64,000 nucleotides of DNA from Gordonia crocea. Its GTDB lineage: Bacteria; Actinomycetota; Actinomycetes; Mycobacteriales; Mycobacteriaceae. How positions within the stretch are numbered: the stretch's first letter is position 1; each line of letters begins with the position of its first letter. Where the stretch lies: assembly GCF_009932435.1 (NCBI RefSeq), contig NZ_BJOU01000001.1, forward strand, positions 1,054,001 through 1,118,000. Reading direction: 5' to 3'. The translations under genes were made by a program, and so were the position numbers. The notes below the pieces were generated by a model. The model had not been told where the DNA came from. It ran no database searches and was given only the letters and a program-made list of their open reading frames with translations. Below, piece after piece: positions 25,970 through 34,202 of the stretch.

Positions 25970-26010
25970 GAATCGGGCCCGCCGTCGACAAACGATGGCG
26001 GGCCCGATTC
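25970..26010. terminator. bidirectional terminator
   Basis: 18-bp arms beginning GAATCGGGCCCGCC with one mismatch around ACAAA, between the secreted protein gene and convergent mscL. Confidence 0.88.
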
Positions 26011-26020
26011 ATGTTGTCTC

Positions 26021-26833
26021 TCAGCGAGAGTGGCGTCCGGGGTAGTCGCCCGGGTAATCGGTGCCACCCTGGCCGGGGAACGGCGGCGGCTGGTAGTCCT
26101 CGCCCGGGGTATATCCCGGCGGTGGGGTGGCCGTCGAGCCCTGGTAGCCCGAGCCGGCGGGCGGGTAGCCCCCGCCGGAGACCGGCGGCTGCGACCCGGT
26201 CGGGTAGCCACCGCCCGAGACGGGCCGCTGGGCACCGGTCTGGTAGGTGGTCTGCTCCCAGCGGGGGATCGCACCCGACGGCGGGTTGCTGGCGCTCGGC
26301 CGGATCAGCGGTTCACCGCCGGCAAGGGGTGCCGGGGCGGGCGGTGGGGGCAGCTCCTGCTCGTACGGTGCGACGACCGGCTCGGCCTTGGCCTCTTTGG
26401 CCCGTTCCGCAGCCTCGGGATCCATCAGGTTGCGGATCTCGGTCAGCAGCGAAACTTCGGTGTCCTCGTCCTCCTTGTCGGCCGTGAACAGATCGGACAA
26501 CTTGTTGTAGGGCAGCACGATGAGGAAGTAGACAACGGCGGCGACGATCAAGAAGTTGATCGCCGCGGTGATCACCGCGGTGAGGTCGATGTAGTTGAGG
26601 GCCTCGACCGGATTGGCATTGTTCGGATTGGCGTAGCGGCAATCACCCACACAGAATCCGAGTCCTTCGGCAGCCTTGGACGGATCGCCGCCGGGGATCG
26701 AATTGATCAGCGGTTGCAGGATCTTGTCGGTGAATGCTTCGACGATCTTGGTGAATGCGGCACCGATGATGACCGCGGTGGCCAATTCGACGACATTGCC
26801 GCGAAGAATGAATTCTTTGAATCCCTTGAGCAC
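26021..26833 (-). CDS. mscL: large-conductance mechanosensitive channel with long C-terminal tail
   Basis: MscL opens on membrane tension to release solutes under hypo-osmotic shock. The first 140 residues hold the amphipathic LKGFKEFILRGNVVELA, helix 1 (AVIIGAAFTKIV), an extended outside loop with CVGDC, and helix 2 (NFLIVAAVVYFLIVLPYNKL). A charged cytoplasmic helix follows. The last 110 residues are an unusual Pro/Gly/Tyr-rich extension with GGGYP repeats, so the protein is 270 residues against about 150 in the family. GTG start with GAGGAGGG at good spacing. Position beside moaB matches Rv0985c. Confidence 0.93.
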   Translation of the reverse strand: MLKGFKEFILRGNVVELATAVIIGAAFTKIVEAFTDKILQPLINSIPGGDPSKAAEGLGFCVGDCRYANPNNANPVEALNYIDLTAVITAAINFLIVAAVVYFLIVLPYNKLSDLFTADKEDEDTEVSLLTEIRNLMDPEAAERAKEAKAEPVVAPYEQELPPPPAPAPLAGGEPLIRPSASNPPSGAIPRWEQTTYQTGAQRPVSGGGYPTGSQPPVSGGGYPPAGSGYQGSTATPPPGYTPGEDYQPPPFPGQGGTDYPGDYPGRHSR

Positions 26834-26992
26834 TGCGAGCCCTCCTCGGTGTTGACGCAGCAGGATTGGATAGTGATGGGGCAGTCGAGGGGAATAGTAG
26901 TGCAGCGATTGGCAAAACCACGGCATAAGCGGTCGCGTCACCTCACCGAAAGGGAGTTGTATGCATTCTGAGACATTTCCGATGCAACATTG

Positions 26993-27649
26993 TCAATGAA
27001 TGACAACGGTGAGCGCGCTGGTCAGCCCGGCGGCCGCCACCCGGTGCGCCGCCGCGGCGCCCAGGGCCAGCAGGACCGGGGCATCGGCCCCGGCGCGCGC
27101 GGATTGGCCCGTTCCCAGGGCGACAATCGCCCCGGTGGCCAGAATGACGGGCGGACCGTCGCCCGGCTTGGTCAGGACGTCGACGAGGTCGCCGGGCTCG
27201 AGGAGTCGGGCGGTGCCGGTGTCGGCGAGGTGGATCGGGACGAGGCGGGCGCCGGCGTCGTCGGTCAAACGCTGCGGTAGGCGGGAACCGAGCAGTCGGG
27301 AATCGGTGAGGATCTCGTTGCGGCGCACGGCGCCGGTGACGGTGCGGCCGCGCGCGTCGGACGAGAGGATCAGCGCGCCGTCGGGCACGGCGTCGTCGGG
27401 GATCCGTCGGACGGTGACATCGGCGGGGGTGAGACGGGTGCCGGGCCGCAGGTCGCGGGCGGCGACGATCACCGCCGTCCCGGGGGCCTGCCGGTGGTCG
27501 ACCAGCACGGATACCGCGGCGCCGAGGAGCAGCAGCCCGGCCAGGCTGCGGCGGACGAGCATCGACCGCGCCCAACCGGGCCGCAGCCACCGGCGGGCCC
27601 GATCGCGCAGGCGGGGCGCCAGGTCAGGGGTGGAAACACGGCGGAACAT
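26993..27649 (-). CDS. SAF-domain protein (CpaB/RcpC-like)
   Basis: A 218-residue protein. A basic N-terminus (RLRDRARRWLRPG) precedes one transmembrane helix (SLAGLLLLGAAVSVLV, about 35-50), then a SAF domain with VIVAARDLRPGTRLTPADVTVRRIP, typical of CpaB-type Flp-pilus proteins, and a C-terminal domain with PGDLVDVLT. Unlike true cpaB there are no pilus genes nearby, so it may be an orphan envelope protein. It is the gene before mscL on this strand and is divergent from fmdB. In M. tuberculosis the neighbourhood (Rv0990c) differs. Confidence 0.72.
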   Translation of the reverse strand: MFRRVSTPDLAPRLRDRARRWLRPGWARSMLVRRSLAGLLLLGAAVSVLVDHRQAPGTAVIVAARDLRPGTRLTPADVTVRRIPDDAVPDGALILSSDARGRTVTGAVRRNEILTDSRLLGSRLPQRLTDDAGARLVPIHLADTGTARLLEPGDLVDVLTKPGDGPPVILATGAIVALGTGQSARAGADAPVLLALGAAAAHRVAAAGLTSALTVVIH

Positions 27650-27749
27650 GGGCGAAGGGTATGCCGCCCGGGCCGTCGTCTGGGCGGCGCGAAGCGGTAT
27701 CGGCGGGATCCCTGTGGACGGCGCCGACCTGTGGATATGCCCCGCTTGG

Positions 27750-27776
27750 TTGGCACTCGGAATGAATGAGTGCCAG
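27750..27776 (+). promoter_or_regulatory. CIRCE-type HrcA operator
   Basis: TTGGCACTC, nine bases, GAGTGCCAG. The consensus is TTAGCACTC-N9-GAGTGCTAA; the GCACTC/GAGTGC cores and the spacing match exactly. A TAAGAT -10-like hexamer lies at 27784-27789, between it and the fmdB start. HrcA control of the M. tuberculosis counterpart (Rv0991c) is known. Confidence 0.8.
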
Positions 27777-27825
27777 CGTCGGTTAAGATTGACGAGATTA
27801 CCGCTGATCCGTGTGGAGGTTGACC

Positions 27826-28131
27826 GTGCCCACTTACTCCTATGCCTGCACGGAGTGCGACAACAAGTTCGACATCGTGCAGTCCTTCTCCGACGACGCC
27901 CTGACCGAGTGCCCGCAGTGCCACGGCCGGCTGCGCAAGCTGTTCAACAGCGTCGGGATCGTGTTCAAGGGCAGTGGCTTCTACCGCACCGACTCCCGGT
28001 CGGGATCGGTGCCCGCGGGTGCCTCTTCGTCGTCGAGCAGCACCAGCTCCTCGTCGTCGGATTCGAGCAGCACCAGCGCCTCGTCGTCCTCGGATTCGCC
28101 CAGCACCTCGACCACCGCCGCGGCCTCCTAA
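27826..28131 (+). CDS. FmdB-family zinc ribbon protein, Ruc-like heat-shock chaperone
   Basis: A 101-residue protein starting VPTYSYACTECDNKF, with four cysteines at 8, 11, 29 and 32 in two CxxC knuckles that would bind zinc, and a disordered tail of nearly pure Ser/Thr/Asp/Ala from about residue 65. Its M. tuberculosis relative Rv0991c (Ruc) is a redox-regulated, intrinsically disordered chaperone under HrcA. The CIRCE operator upstream supports the same control. GGAGGT precedes the GTG. The stop overlaps the stop of the convergent 5-FCL gene by four bases. The poly-Ser tail is peculiar to this locus as far as I know. Confidence 0.82.
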   Translation: MPTYSYACTECDNKFDIVQSFSDDALTECPQCHGRLRKLFNSVGIVFKGSGFYRTDSRSGSVPAGASSSSSSTSSSSSDSSSTSASSSSDSPSTSTTAAAS

Positions 28132-28721
28132 CCGGCTGCGGGCCCGGTCGGGTCCAACCGGGTGAAGCCCGCCTCCGGGGTCAGCGCCCACTCCATCGGC
28201 ACATCGGTCGATTCGGCCGGCAACCGGTCGACCAGCTCGTCGTCGAAAACCACCGCGACGCGGACCGCACGCGATACGGACAGGCTTCGGTCGTAATATC
28301 CGGCACCGCGGCCCAAACGGGTCCCGTCGCGGGCCACCGCGAGGGCGGGGACGAAGACGACGCTCGCGTCGGCCAACGACTCTGGCGGCAACGACGGGGT
28401 CGCCGGCTCGGCCAGGCCCCACCGCCGCGTCTGCAACTGCGTGCCGCGGTCGAAGACCGCCCAGCGCAACGGTTGTGGCTCCCCGTCGGGTACCACCGGA
28501 ACGATGATTCGGAAGCCCTGGTCGTCGAGAGCCTCGAGCATGGCGTCGGACCCCGGTTCACTCCCCACCGGGAGATAGCACGCGATGGTCGAGCCCTCCT
28601 CGACCGCCATCGGGAGCCGGTACATCCAGTCGGCCAGGTTGGCCGCCGCCGATTCGACGTCGAAGACGGACCTGGCCTCGCGCGCGTCGCGAAGGCGGGC
28701 TCGTACCTGGGCCTTGGTCAT
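28128..28721 (-). CDS. 5-formyltetrahydrofolate cyclo-ligase
   Basis: A 197-residue enzyme that converts 5-formyl-THF with ATP to 5,10-methenyl-THF. Basic N-terminus KAQVRARLRDAREAR, ACYLPVGSEP, FVPALAVARDGTRLGRGAGYYDRSL (the family signature, ATP/folate binding) and a DVPM segment near the end. Start ATG with GGGAGA upstream. It sits between fmdB and galU in the opposite direction, as at Rv0992c. Tail-to-tail overlap with fmdB leaves no room for a terminator between them. Confidence 0.9.
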   Translation of the reverse strand: MTKAQVRARLRDAREARSVFDVESAAANLADWMYRLPMAVEEGSTIACYLPVGSEPGSDAMLEALDDQGFRIIVPVVPDGEPQPLRWAVFDRGTQLQTRRWGLAEPATPSLPPESLADASVVFVPALAVARDGTRLGRGAGYYDRSLSVSRAVRVAVVFDDELVDRLPAESTDVPMEWALTPEAGFTRLDPTGPAAG

Positions 28722-28775
28722 CGAGGTCTCCCGCGGTTGTCGTGCGCGGTGCCGCGCCGAATACAGTGTAGGACC

Positions 28776-29699
28776 ATGAGCACCCCGCAATCGGACGTCA
28801 CGGCCGCACCGCCGATTCCGCGCACGGCCGTGGTGCCCGCCGCCGGATTGGGCACCCGCTTCCTCCCGGCCACCAAGACCGTTCCCAAGGAATTGTTGCC
28901 CGTCGTCGACACGCCGGGCATTGAATTGGTCGCCGAAGAGGCGAAGTCCGCGGGCGCCCAGCGCCTGTTCATCGTCACCTCGCCCGGCAAGGACGGCGTG
29001 GTCGCCCACTTCGTCGAGGACCTGGTCCTGGAGAACACCCTGGCCAAACGCGGCAAGGCGGCGATGCTGGCCAAGGTCCGCAAGGCGCCCAACCTGCTCG
29101 AGGTGGCCTCGGTGGTCCAGGACAAGCCGCTGGGCCTCGGTCACGCCATCGGTTGCGTGGAGGAGTACCTCGCCGACGACGAGGATGCCGTCGCAGTGCT
29201 GTTGCCCGACGACCTCGTGCTGCCCGGCGGAGTGCTGGAGACCATGGCCCGCGTCCGCGCGCGCCGCGGCGGTTCGGTGCTGTGCGCGATCGAGGTGCCC
29301 GACGACCAACGCAGCGCGTACGGGATCTTCGACGTCGAGGCATTGCCCGACGCCGAGAACCCGGATGTGCTGCGGGTCCGCGGAATGGTCGAAAAGCCGA
29401 ACCCGGATGAGGCGCCGTCGAATTATGCCGCCGCTGGGCGCTACATCCTCGACCGGAAGATCTTCGACGCCCTGCGCCGGACCAAGCCCGGCGCCGGCGG
29501 GGAATTGCAGATCACCGACGCCATCGCGCAGTTGATCGCCGACGGGGAGCCGGTCCACGTGGTGGTCCACCGCGGTACCCGCCACGACCTGGGTAATCCG
29601 GGCGGTTACCTCAAGGCCGCCGTCGACTTCGCACTCGATCGCGACGACTACGGCCCCGAACTGCGCGCCTGGCTCGTCGAACGTCTCGCCCAGGGGTAG
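28776..29699 (+). CDS. galU: UTP-glucose-1-phosphate uridylyltransferase
   Basis: A 307-residue nucleotidyltransferase that makes UDP-glucose for trehalose, glycogen and cell-wall sugars. N-terminal AAGLGTRFLPATKTVPKELL binds the nucleotide; later AVLLPDDLVLPG, MVEKPNPDEAPSNYA and TRHDLGNPGGYLKA are typical. Start ATG is preceded by TACAGT eight bases away, which fits a leaderless promoter; the upstream codons in the same frame are noise. Position between 5-FCL and glp equals Rv0993. Confidence 0.96.
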   Translation: MSTPQSDVTAAPPIPRTAVVPAAGLGTRFLPATKTVPKELLPVVDTPGIELVAEEAKSAGAQRLFIVTSPGKDGVVAHFVEDLVLENTLAKRGKAAMLAKVRKAPNLLEVASVVQDKPLGLGHAIGCVEEYLADDEDAVAVLLPDDLVLPGGVLETMARVRARRGGSVLCAIEVPDDQRSAYGIFDVEALPDAENPDVLRVRGMVEKPNPDEAPSNYAAAGRYILDRKIFDALRRTKPGAGGELQITDAIAQLIADGEPVHVVVHRGTRHDLGNPGGYLKAAVDFALDRDDYGPELRAWLVERLAQG

Positions 29700-29818
29700 T
29701 CGGCGACTCGCTATGCGTCGGCTTATGCGTCGGCGTGGCACCGTCGCGCGGTACGGGGGCGGCGCTAAGGTCGGTCTATTGACCAAGACGGGCATTGGTG
29801 ACGTTTAAAGGAGGCGGA

Positions 29819-31123
29819 ATGCGGTCGGTCGATGAACACTTGGCGCGGATCACCGCCGCTGCCGTCGTCCCGCGACCGGTGCAGATTGCCATTTCCGAGG
29901 CCCAGGGCCTCATGTGCGCCGAAGAGGTCCTCACCGAGCGGCCGCTCCCCGGTTTCGATCAAGCCGCGGTCGACGGCTACGCGGTCCGCGCGGTCGATGT
30001 CGCGCTCGCCGGGGTGGTGGCCCCAGACGAGGACGAGGACTTCGACGGCGGCGAGGCCGAACTCGACACGCTGGTCCCCGGCGACCCGATCGCCGTCTTC
30101 CTGCCCGTCGTCGGCGATGTGGAGCCGGGGTCGCGGACCCCGATCCGCCTGCAGCCACGCCAAGCCGTCCGGGTCGAGACCGGTGCGCCGATGCCGACCC
30201 TCGCCGATTCGGTGGTCCCGCTCCGGTGGACCGACGGCGCGAGCCAGAAGGTGCGCGTCGCCCACGGCGTGGACAGCGGCTCCTACGTGCGGCGCGTCGG
30301 CGACGACGTGCAGCCCGGCGACGTCGCGGTCCGGGCCGGCGAAATCATCGGACCGGCGCAGGTGGGTCTGTTGGCCGCCGTCGGCCGTGCCCGGGTGCTG
30401 GTGCACCCGCGGCCCCGGGTGTCGGTGATCGCCGTCGGTTCCGAACTCGTCGACATCGACCGGGTGCCGGGCCAGGGCCAGGTCTACGACGTGAACAGCT
30501 ACGCCCTGGCCGCCGCCGCGCGCGACGCCGGCGCCGACGTCAACCGCGTCGGGATCGCCGAGCGCGACGCGACTCGGCTGCGCGAGGTCGTGGAGGCCCA
30601 GTTGATCCGGTCGGAGATCGTGGTCATCTGCGGTGCCGTGGGCGGCTCGTCGTCGAAGGCCATCGCCGAGGCGTTGACCGACCTGGGCGAGTTGGAGATC
30701 GCGCGTGTCGCTATGCATCCGGGATCGGTGCAGGGATTCGGCCAGCTCGGCGGCGAAGAGGTGCCGACCTTCCTGTTGCCGGCCAACCCGGTGTCGGCGC
30801 TGGTCACCTTCGAGGTGATGGTCCGCCCGTTGATCCGTATCGCCCTGGGCAAGCGCGAGCCGCTGCGGCGGGTGATCACCGCGCGGACGATCGGGCCGAT
30901 CGCCTCGGTCGAGGGCCGGACCGGCTACCTGCGCGGACAACTCATGCGCGAGGAGCGCACCGGCGACTACATGGTGCAGGTGATCGGCGGCTCGGCCACC
31001 GGCACGTCGCACTTGCTCGCCGAACTCGCCGAGGCCAACTGCCTCGTCGTCGTGCCGTCGGAGGCGGCGAAACTCGACCCCGGTGACGAGGTCGAGGTGA
31101 TGTTCCTCGCCCAGCGCGGCTGA
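29819..31123 (+). CDS. glp: gephyrin-like molybdotransferase Glp
   Basis: A 434-residue MoeA-fold protein. FDQAAVDGYAVR carries the conserved D-GYA loop, followed by ETGAPMP, VIAVGSELVDID in place of the usual TGDE, GAVGGSSSK in place of GGVS, and PANPVSAL. These departures are shared with the actinobacterial Glp branch, which works at the divisome with the membrane receptor GlpR and FtsZ rather than only in molybdenum cofactor synthesis. AAAGGAGGCGGA is a near-perfect ribosome binding site. A GlpR gene lies two genes downstream. Counterpart: Rv0994 (moeA1). Confidence 0.88.
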   Translation: MRSVDEHLARITAAAVVPRPVQIAISEAQGLMCAEEVLTERPLPGFDQAAVDGYAVRAVDVALAGVVAPDEDEDFDGGEAELDTLVPGDPIAVFLPVVGDVEPGSRTPIRLQPRQAVRVETGAPMPTLADSVVPLRWTDGASQKVRVAHGVDSGSYVRRVGDDVQPGDVAVRAGEIIGPAQVGLLAAVGRARVLVHPRPRVSVIAVGSELVDIDRVPGQGQVYDVNSYALAAAARDAGADVNRVGIAERDATRLREVVEAQLIRSEIVVICGAVGGSSSKAIAEALTDLGELEIARVAMHPGSVQGFGQLGGEEVPTFLLPANPVSALVTFEVMVRPLIRIALGKREPLRRVITARTIGPIASVEGRTGYLRGQLMREERTGDYMVQVIGGSATGTSHLLAELAEANCLVVVPSEAAKLDPGDEVEVMFLAQRG

Positions 31124-31151
31124 TTATCGCCGAGTGCCCGATTCGGGCTAC

Positions 31152-31157
31152 TAGAGT
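31152..31157 (+). promoter_or_regulatory. -10 box of leaderless rimJ transcript
   Basis: TAGAGT, seven bases (TGACGAT), then GTG at 31165; no ribosome binding site. Confidence 0.6.
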
Positions 31158-31164
31158 TGACGAT

Positions 31165-31821
31165 GTGTTCACGTGGGGTTCGGGTTCGCGGATGCACCCG
31201 GGATGGCCGGCGCGGCTGGGTCCGCTCGAGGTGGCTGCCGGGGGTGTCGTGCTGCGCCCGATCAAACTGCGCGACGGTGCCGCCTGGAGTCGGCTGCGGG
31301 TACGCAACCAAGACCTGTTGGTCCCGTGGGAACCCACGACGGACGGCAATTGGGCGGCCCGGCATCATCGCAGCAACTGGCCGTCGCTCTACTCGGTCCT
31401 CAAATCCGAGGCCAGGCGCGGTGCGGTCGTCCCCTTCGTCATCGAGGTCGACGGCGAGTATGCCGGCCAGCTGACCATCGGCAACGTGCAGCGCGGGGCG
31501 GTGCGCAGTGCCTGGATCGGCTATTGGGTGGACCGGGACCAGACCGGTCGAGGGGTGGCCACCGCGGCGGTCGCGCTGGGGGTGGACCACGCATTCGGCG
31601 CCCTCGGCCTGCACCGGCTCGAGGCGACGGTCCAGCCGACCAACGCCGCGTCCCGCTCGGTGCTCACCAAGGTCGGGTTCCGTCACGAGGGACTGCTCAA
31701 GCGCTATATGGACGTCGATGGTCGGTGGCGCGACCACGACCTGTTCGCGTTGACCACCGAGGAAGTCGTGAACAGCGCGGCCGAAGCGCTGGTGCGAGCC
31801 GGAAGGGCACAGTTCCGATGA
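31165..31821 (+). CDS. rimJ: GNAT acetyltransferase, RimJ/RimL type
   Basis: A 218-residue N-acetyltransferase of the ribosomal-protein type. VVLRPIKLRDGAAWSRLR opens the fold; the acetyl-CoA loop is RDQTGRGVATAAV (R-x-x-G-x-G/A), followed by LHRLEATVQPTNAASRSVLTKVGFRHEGLLKRYM, the classic RimJ/L ending. Substrate protein not known. Leaderless GTG start. It stands between glp and the SIMPL gene, overlapping the latter by four bases. Rv0995 is the counterpart. Confidence 0.88.
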   Translation: MFTWGSGSRMHPGWPARLGPLEVAAGGVVLRPIKLRDGAAWSRLRVRNQDLLVPWEPTTDGNWAARHHRSNWPSLYSVLKSEARRGAVVPFVIEVDGEYAGQLTIGNVQRGAVRSAWIGYWVDRDQTGRGVATAAVALGVDHAFGALGLHRLEATVQPTNAASRSVLTKVGFRHEGLLKRYMDVDGRWRDHDLFALTTEEVVNSAAEALVRAGRAQFR

Positions 31822-32480
31822 GTCCACTCGAGATCACCGTGCGCGGCCGCGCCGAGCGCCAGTACCGACCGGAACAGGGGACCGCCGTGTTGACGGCGGC
31901 GTTCACCGAGTCGACCAGCGAGGCGGCGCATGCCAAGGCGCTGGAGTTGCAGAGCGACGTCGTCGCGGAATTGACGCGGCTCGACGAGACCGATGCGCTG
32001 AACACGTGGCACGCCAACGACATCCATGTCTTCGGCCACCGGCCGTGGATCGACGGGAAGCAGGCGGCACAAATCGTATACACGACCCGGATTGCGATGA
32101 CGGCGGAGTTCCTCGACTTCGAGGCGCTGGCCGCCTTCCTCGTCGAGTGGGCCGGGCGCGACGGGCTGGAGGTCGGCCGGATCATGTGGGACGTGCTCGC
32201 CGAGAACAGGCCGAGGTATGAGGCGACCGTGCGTCGCGACGCCGTGCGCGATGCCGTGGCCAAGGCGCAGGCCTACGCCGATGCGGTCGGTCGCGGCACG
32301 GTGACCGCCGTGGCGCTGGCCGACCCCGACATGCTGCGTGCCGGACCGGAGCCCTCGCCCGCGCCGATGATGGCCCGCGCGATGAGTGCCGACGCCGGCG
32401 GCGGGCCTTCCCTGGAACTGCGGCCCGACGACGTGGTGATCGCCGTCGCCGTCGATGCGCGGTTCACCGCGGGCGACTAA
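31818..32480 (+). CDS. SIMPL (DUF541) domain protein
   Basis: A 220-residue protein with SPLEITVRGRAERQYRPEQGTAVLT at the N-terminus, an LxWxLxxENRPRYEATVRRDAVRDAVAKAQAYA-type helix (WDVLAENRPRYEATVRRDAV), and VVIAVAVDARF at the end, which is the SIMPL/DUF541 pattern. No signal peptide is visible, so this one seems cytoplasmic. Function of the family is unclear. ATGA overlap with rimJ. Its TAA is followed two bases later by an array of 21-bp repeats. M. tuberculosis lacks a gene here between rimJ and glpR (from memory), so it is an insertion in the conserved order. Confidence 0.75.
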   Translation: MSPLEITVRGRAERQYRPEQGTAVLTAAFTESTSEAAHAKALELQSDVVAELTRLDETDALNTWHANDIHVFGHRPWIDGKQAAQIVYTTRIAMTAEFLDFEALAAFLVEWAGRDGLEVGRIMWDVLAENRPRYEATVRRDAVRDAVAKAQAYADAVGRGTVTAVALADPDMLRAGPEPSPAPMMARAMSADAGGGPSLELRPDDVVIAVAVDARFTAGD

Positions 32481-32482
32481 CC

Positions 32483-32566
32483 GCCGACTGGGCCCTCTTT
32501 CCTGCCGACTGGGCCCTCATTCCTGCCGACTGGGCCCTCGATCCCGCCGACTGGGCCCTCGAGATG
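32483..32566 (+). repeat. 21-bp repeat array, locus A (4 copies)
   Basis: Four units of GCCGACTGGGCCCTC plus six variable bases, exact 21-bp period, starting two bases after the SIMPL stop codon. Read from the first GCC, it encodes [28 protein letters not shown] and stays open for 17 more codons. Confidence 0.95.
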
Positions 32567-32669
32567 AAATCAACTCGTCCGCCGTCGGCGCGTCGGCAAG
32601 GTATACGGCGCTGACGGACCTAGATTGAACTCGGGTACATGTGACCAGAGTGAAAGACGGGAGAGTCGG

Positions 32670-34202
32670 ATGCCGAACTCAGTGTTGTGGGTGTGCTTGG
32701 TGGCGATCTGGCTCTTCGTGCTGGTCCCCATGGTGATTCAGGGGCGCCCGGAGATCCGCAAGTCCACCCCGGTGGCCGCGGCGACGCGCGTGATCAAGCG
32801 CGGCGAGGACGCCGTCCGCCGACGCCGCGTCGGCGCCGGCTCGCATCCCCATGATCCCGACTACCAGCCGAAGGGACGCCCCAAGCGGACGGCCTCGGCC
32901 GCGCGACTTGGTGAAGCCGACTCGGATAAGGCCGACGAAACCGCGGACGTGGAAGCAGAGAAGGTGGAGTCCGAAGCGGTCGACCCGTCGCGGGTCCCCG
33001 GCAAGGTTCCCAACCGCAAGCGCACCCGGCGCACCGTGGCAGCGCGCATGCGGCGCGTGGTGAGCGTGACGACGAGTCGCCCCGAGGTCGATGAGATCAC
33101 CGAGGTCATTCCCGCCGTCGGTGCGGATGAGTCGGCACCTGCGCGGGCCACCGCCGGCTCGTTGGTCGACGACGATGCGATTATCGAAGCCGAGATCGTG
33201 GACGACGAGGTGCGTATCGTCGAGGTGGAGACCGTCGAGGTCATCGACGTCGAGACCACCGAGCGGATCGATCTGGTCGGCGACGATTCGCCGACTCAGA
33301 AGATTGACAAGGTCGTCGACGAGCCCACGGTGCCAACCCTTTTCGACTTGGACGAAGACAGTGCGACGACGACGGCGGTTGCGGAGGCCGCCGACGAGGT
33401 CGACGAACCGGTCGTGGAATCGGCCGCCGACAGTACCGATGATGCCGACGAGACTGTCTCGGCGGTCGTCGACGAAACTGCCGACGAATCCGGCGAAGAA
33501 CCGGTCGCAGAATCTGAGATCGACACAGCAGCCGAGACCGACACAGCAGCCGAAGTCGACGTCGAGGCCGCGGCCGTGGCCGACGACAAGGATCTCGATG
33601 ATGAGGCAGACGACGACCTCGTCGACGACCTCAACGAGGTTGACGATGATGACGGCGACGAGGGTGACGGGCCGTCCGCGCAGTGGGATGACGTCGACCC
33701 CAACGAGCTCACGCAGGTGATGATGACCCGCCCCGGCCGCGGTGGATACGACCCCGAGGTCGACCGGCAGCGGCTGGAACTCAAGTACAAGGAGCGCCAG
33801 CGCGTCCTCGTGACGCTGGTGGTGCTCACCTTGCTGGCGGTCGGGGCCGGTGTGCTCTTCTCGACGCCCGGTTGGATCGCCGCCGGGGTCGCCGGGTTCT
33901 CCTTGGTCGCCTACCTGGTCTTCCTGCGCCGCGCGGTGACGACCGAGGCCCAGGTCCGGAATCGGCGGTTGGAACGACTCGAGCGCAACCGGCGCGAGGA
34001 GGTCGCCCGTCGTCGACGAGACATCGTCGAACTGTCCGAGGGCGACGTCGCGCCACCGCCGCGGCCGCGGGTACGGCGACCCAGCGGCATGCAGGTCGTC
34101 GCGATTGACGACGAGGATCCTGCTTTCGACCACCTGCCGGTCTATCAGCAGCCGCGCATGATGCGCGCCGACGACGACTACCGTCGGGCCGCGGTCGGCT
34201 AG
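32670..34202 (+). CDS. glpR: divisome receptor GlpR / SepX
   Basis: A 510-residue membrane protein. It opens with MPNSVLWVCLVAIWLFVLVP, a transmembrane helix with an outside N-terminus typical of GlpR/SepX, followed by a basic segment. Residues 90-350 are extremely acidic and disordered, rich in Asp, Glu, Val and Thr. A second membrane hairpin (LVTLVVLTLLAVGAGVLF and WIAAGVAGFSLVAYLVFL) and a basic C-terminal region follow. GlpR recruits Glp to the septum, where both act with FtsZ. GACGGGAGAG precedes the ATG. Glp is encoded 1.5 kb upstream. Counterpart: Rv0996. Confidence 0.85.
   Translation: MPNSVLWVCLVAIWLFVLVPMVIQGRPEIRKSTPVAAATRVIKRGEDAVRRRRVGAGSHPHDPDYQPKGRPKRTASAARLGEADSDKADETADVEAEKVESEAVDPSRVPGKVPNRKRTRRTVAARMRRVVSVTTSRPEVDEITEVIPAVGADESAPARATAGSLVDDDAIIEAEIVDDEVRIVEVETVEVIDVETTERIDLVGDDSPTQKIDKVVDEPTVPTLFDLDEDSATTTAVAEAADEVDEPVVESAADSTDDADETVSAVVDETADESGEEPVAESEIDTAAETDTAAEVDVEAAAVADDKDLDDEADDDLVDDLNEVDDDDGDEGDGPSAQWDDVDPNELTQVMMTRPGRGGYDPEVDRQRLELKYKERQRVLVTLVVLTLLAVGAGVLFSTPGWIAAGVAGFSLVAYLVFLRRAVTTEAQVRNRRLERLERNRREEVARRRRDIVELSEGDVAPPPRPRVRRPSGMQVVAIDDEDPAFDHLPVYQQPRMMRADDDYRRAAVG

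Noticed and set aside
27000..28775. Very long open frame leading into galU
   Set aside because: It runs antisense through the SAF gene and across fmdB and 5-FCL, which are clearly real; it is open only because of high GC, and galU starts at 28776.
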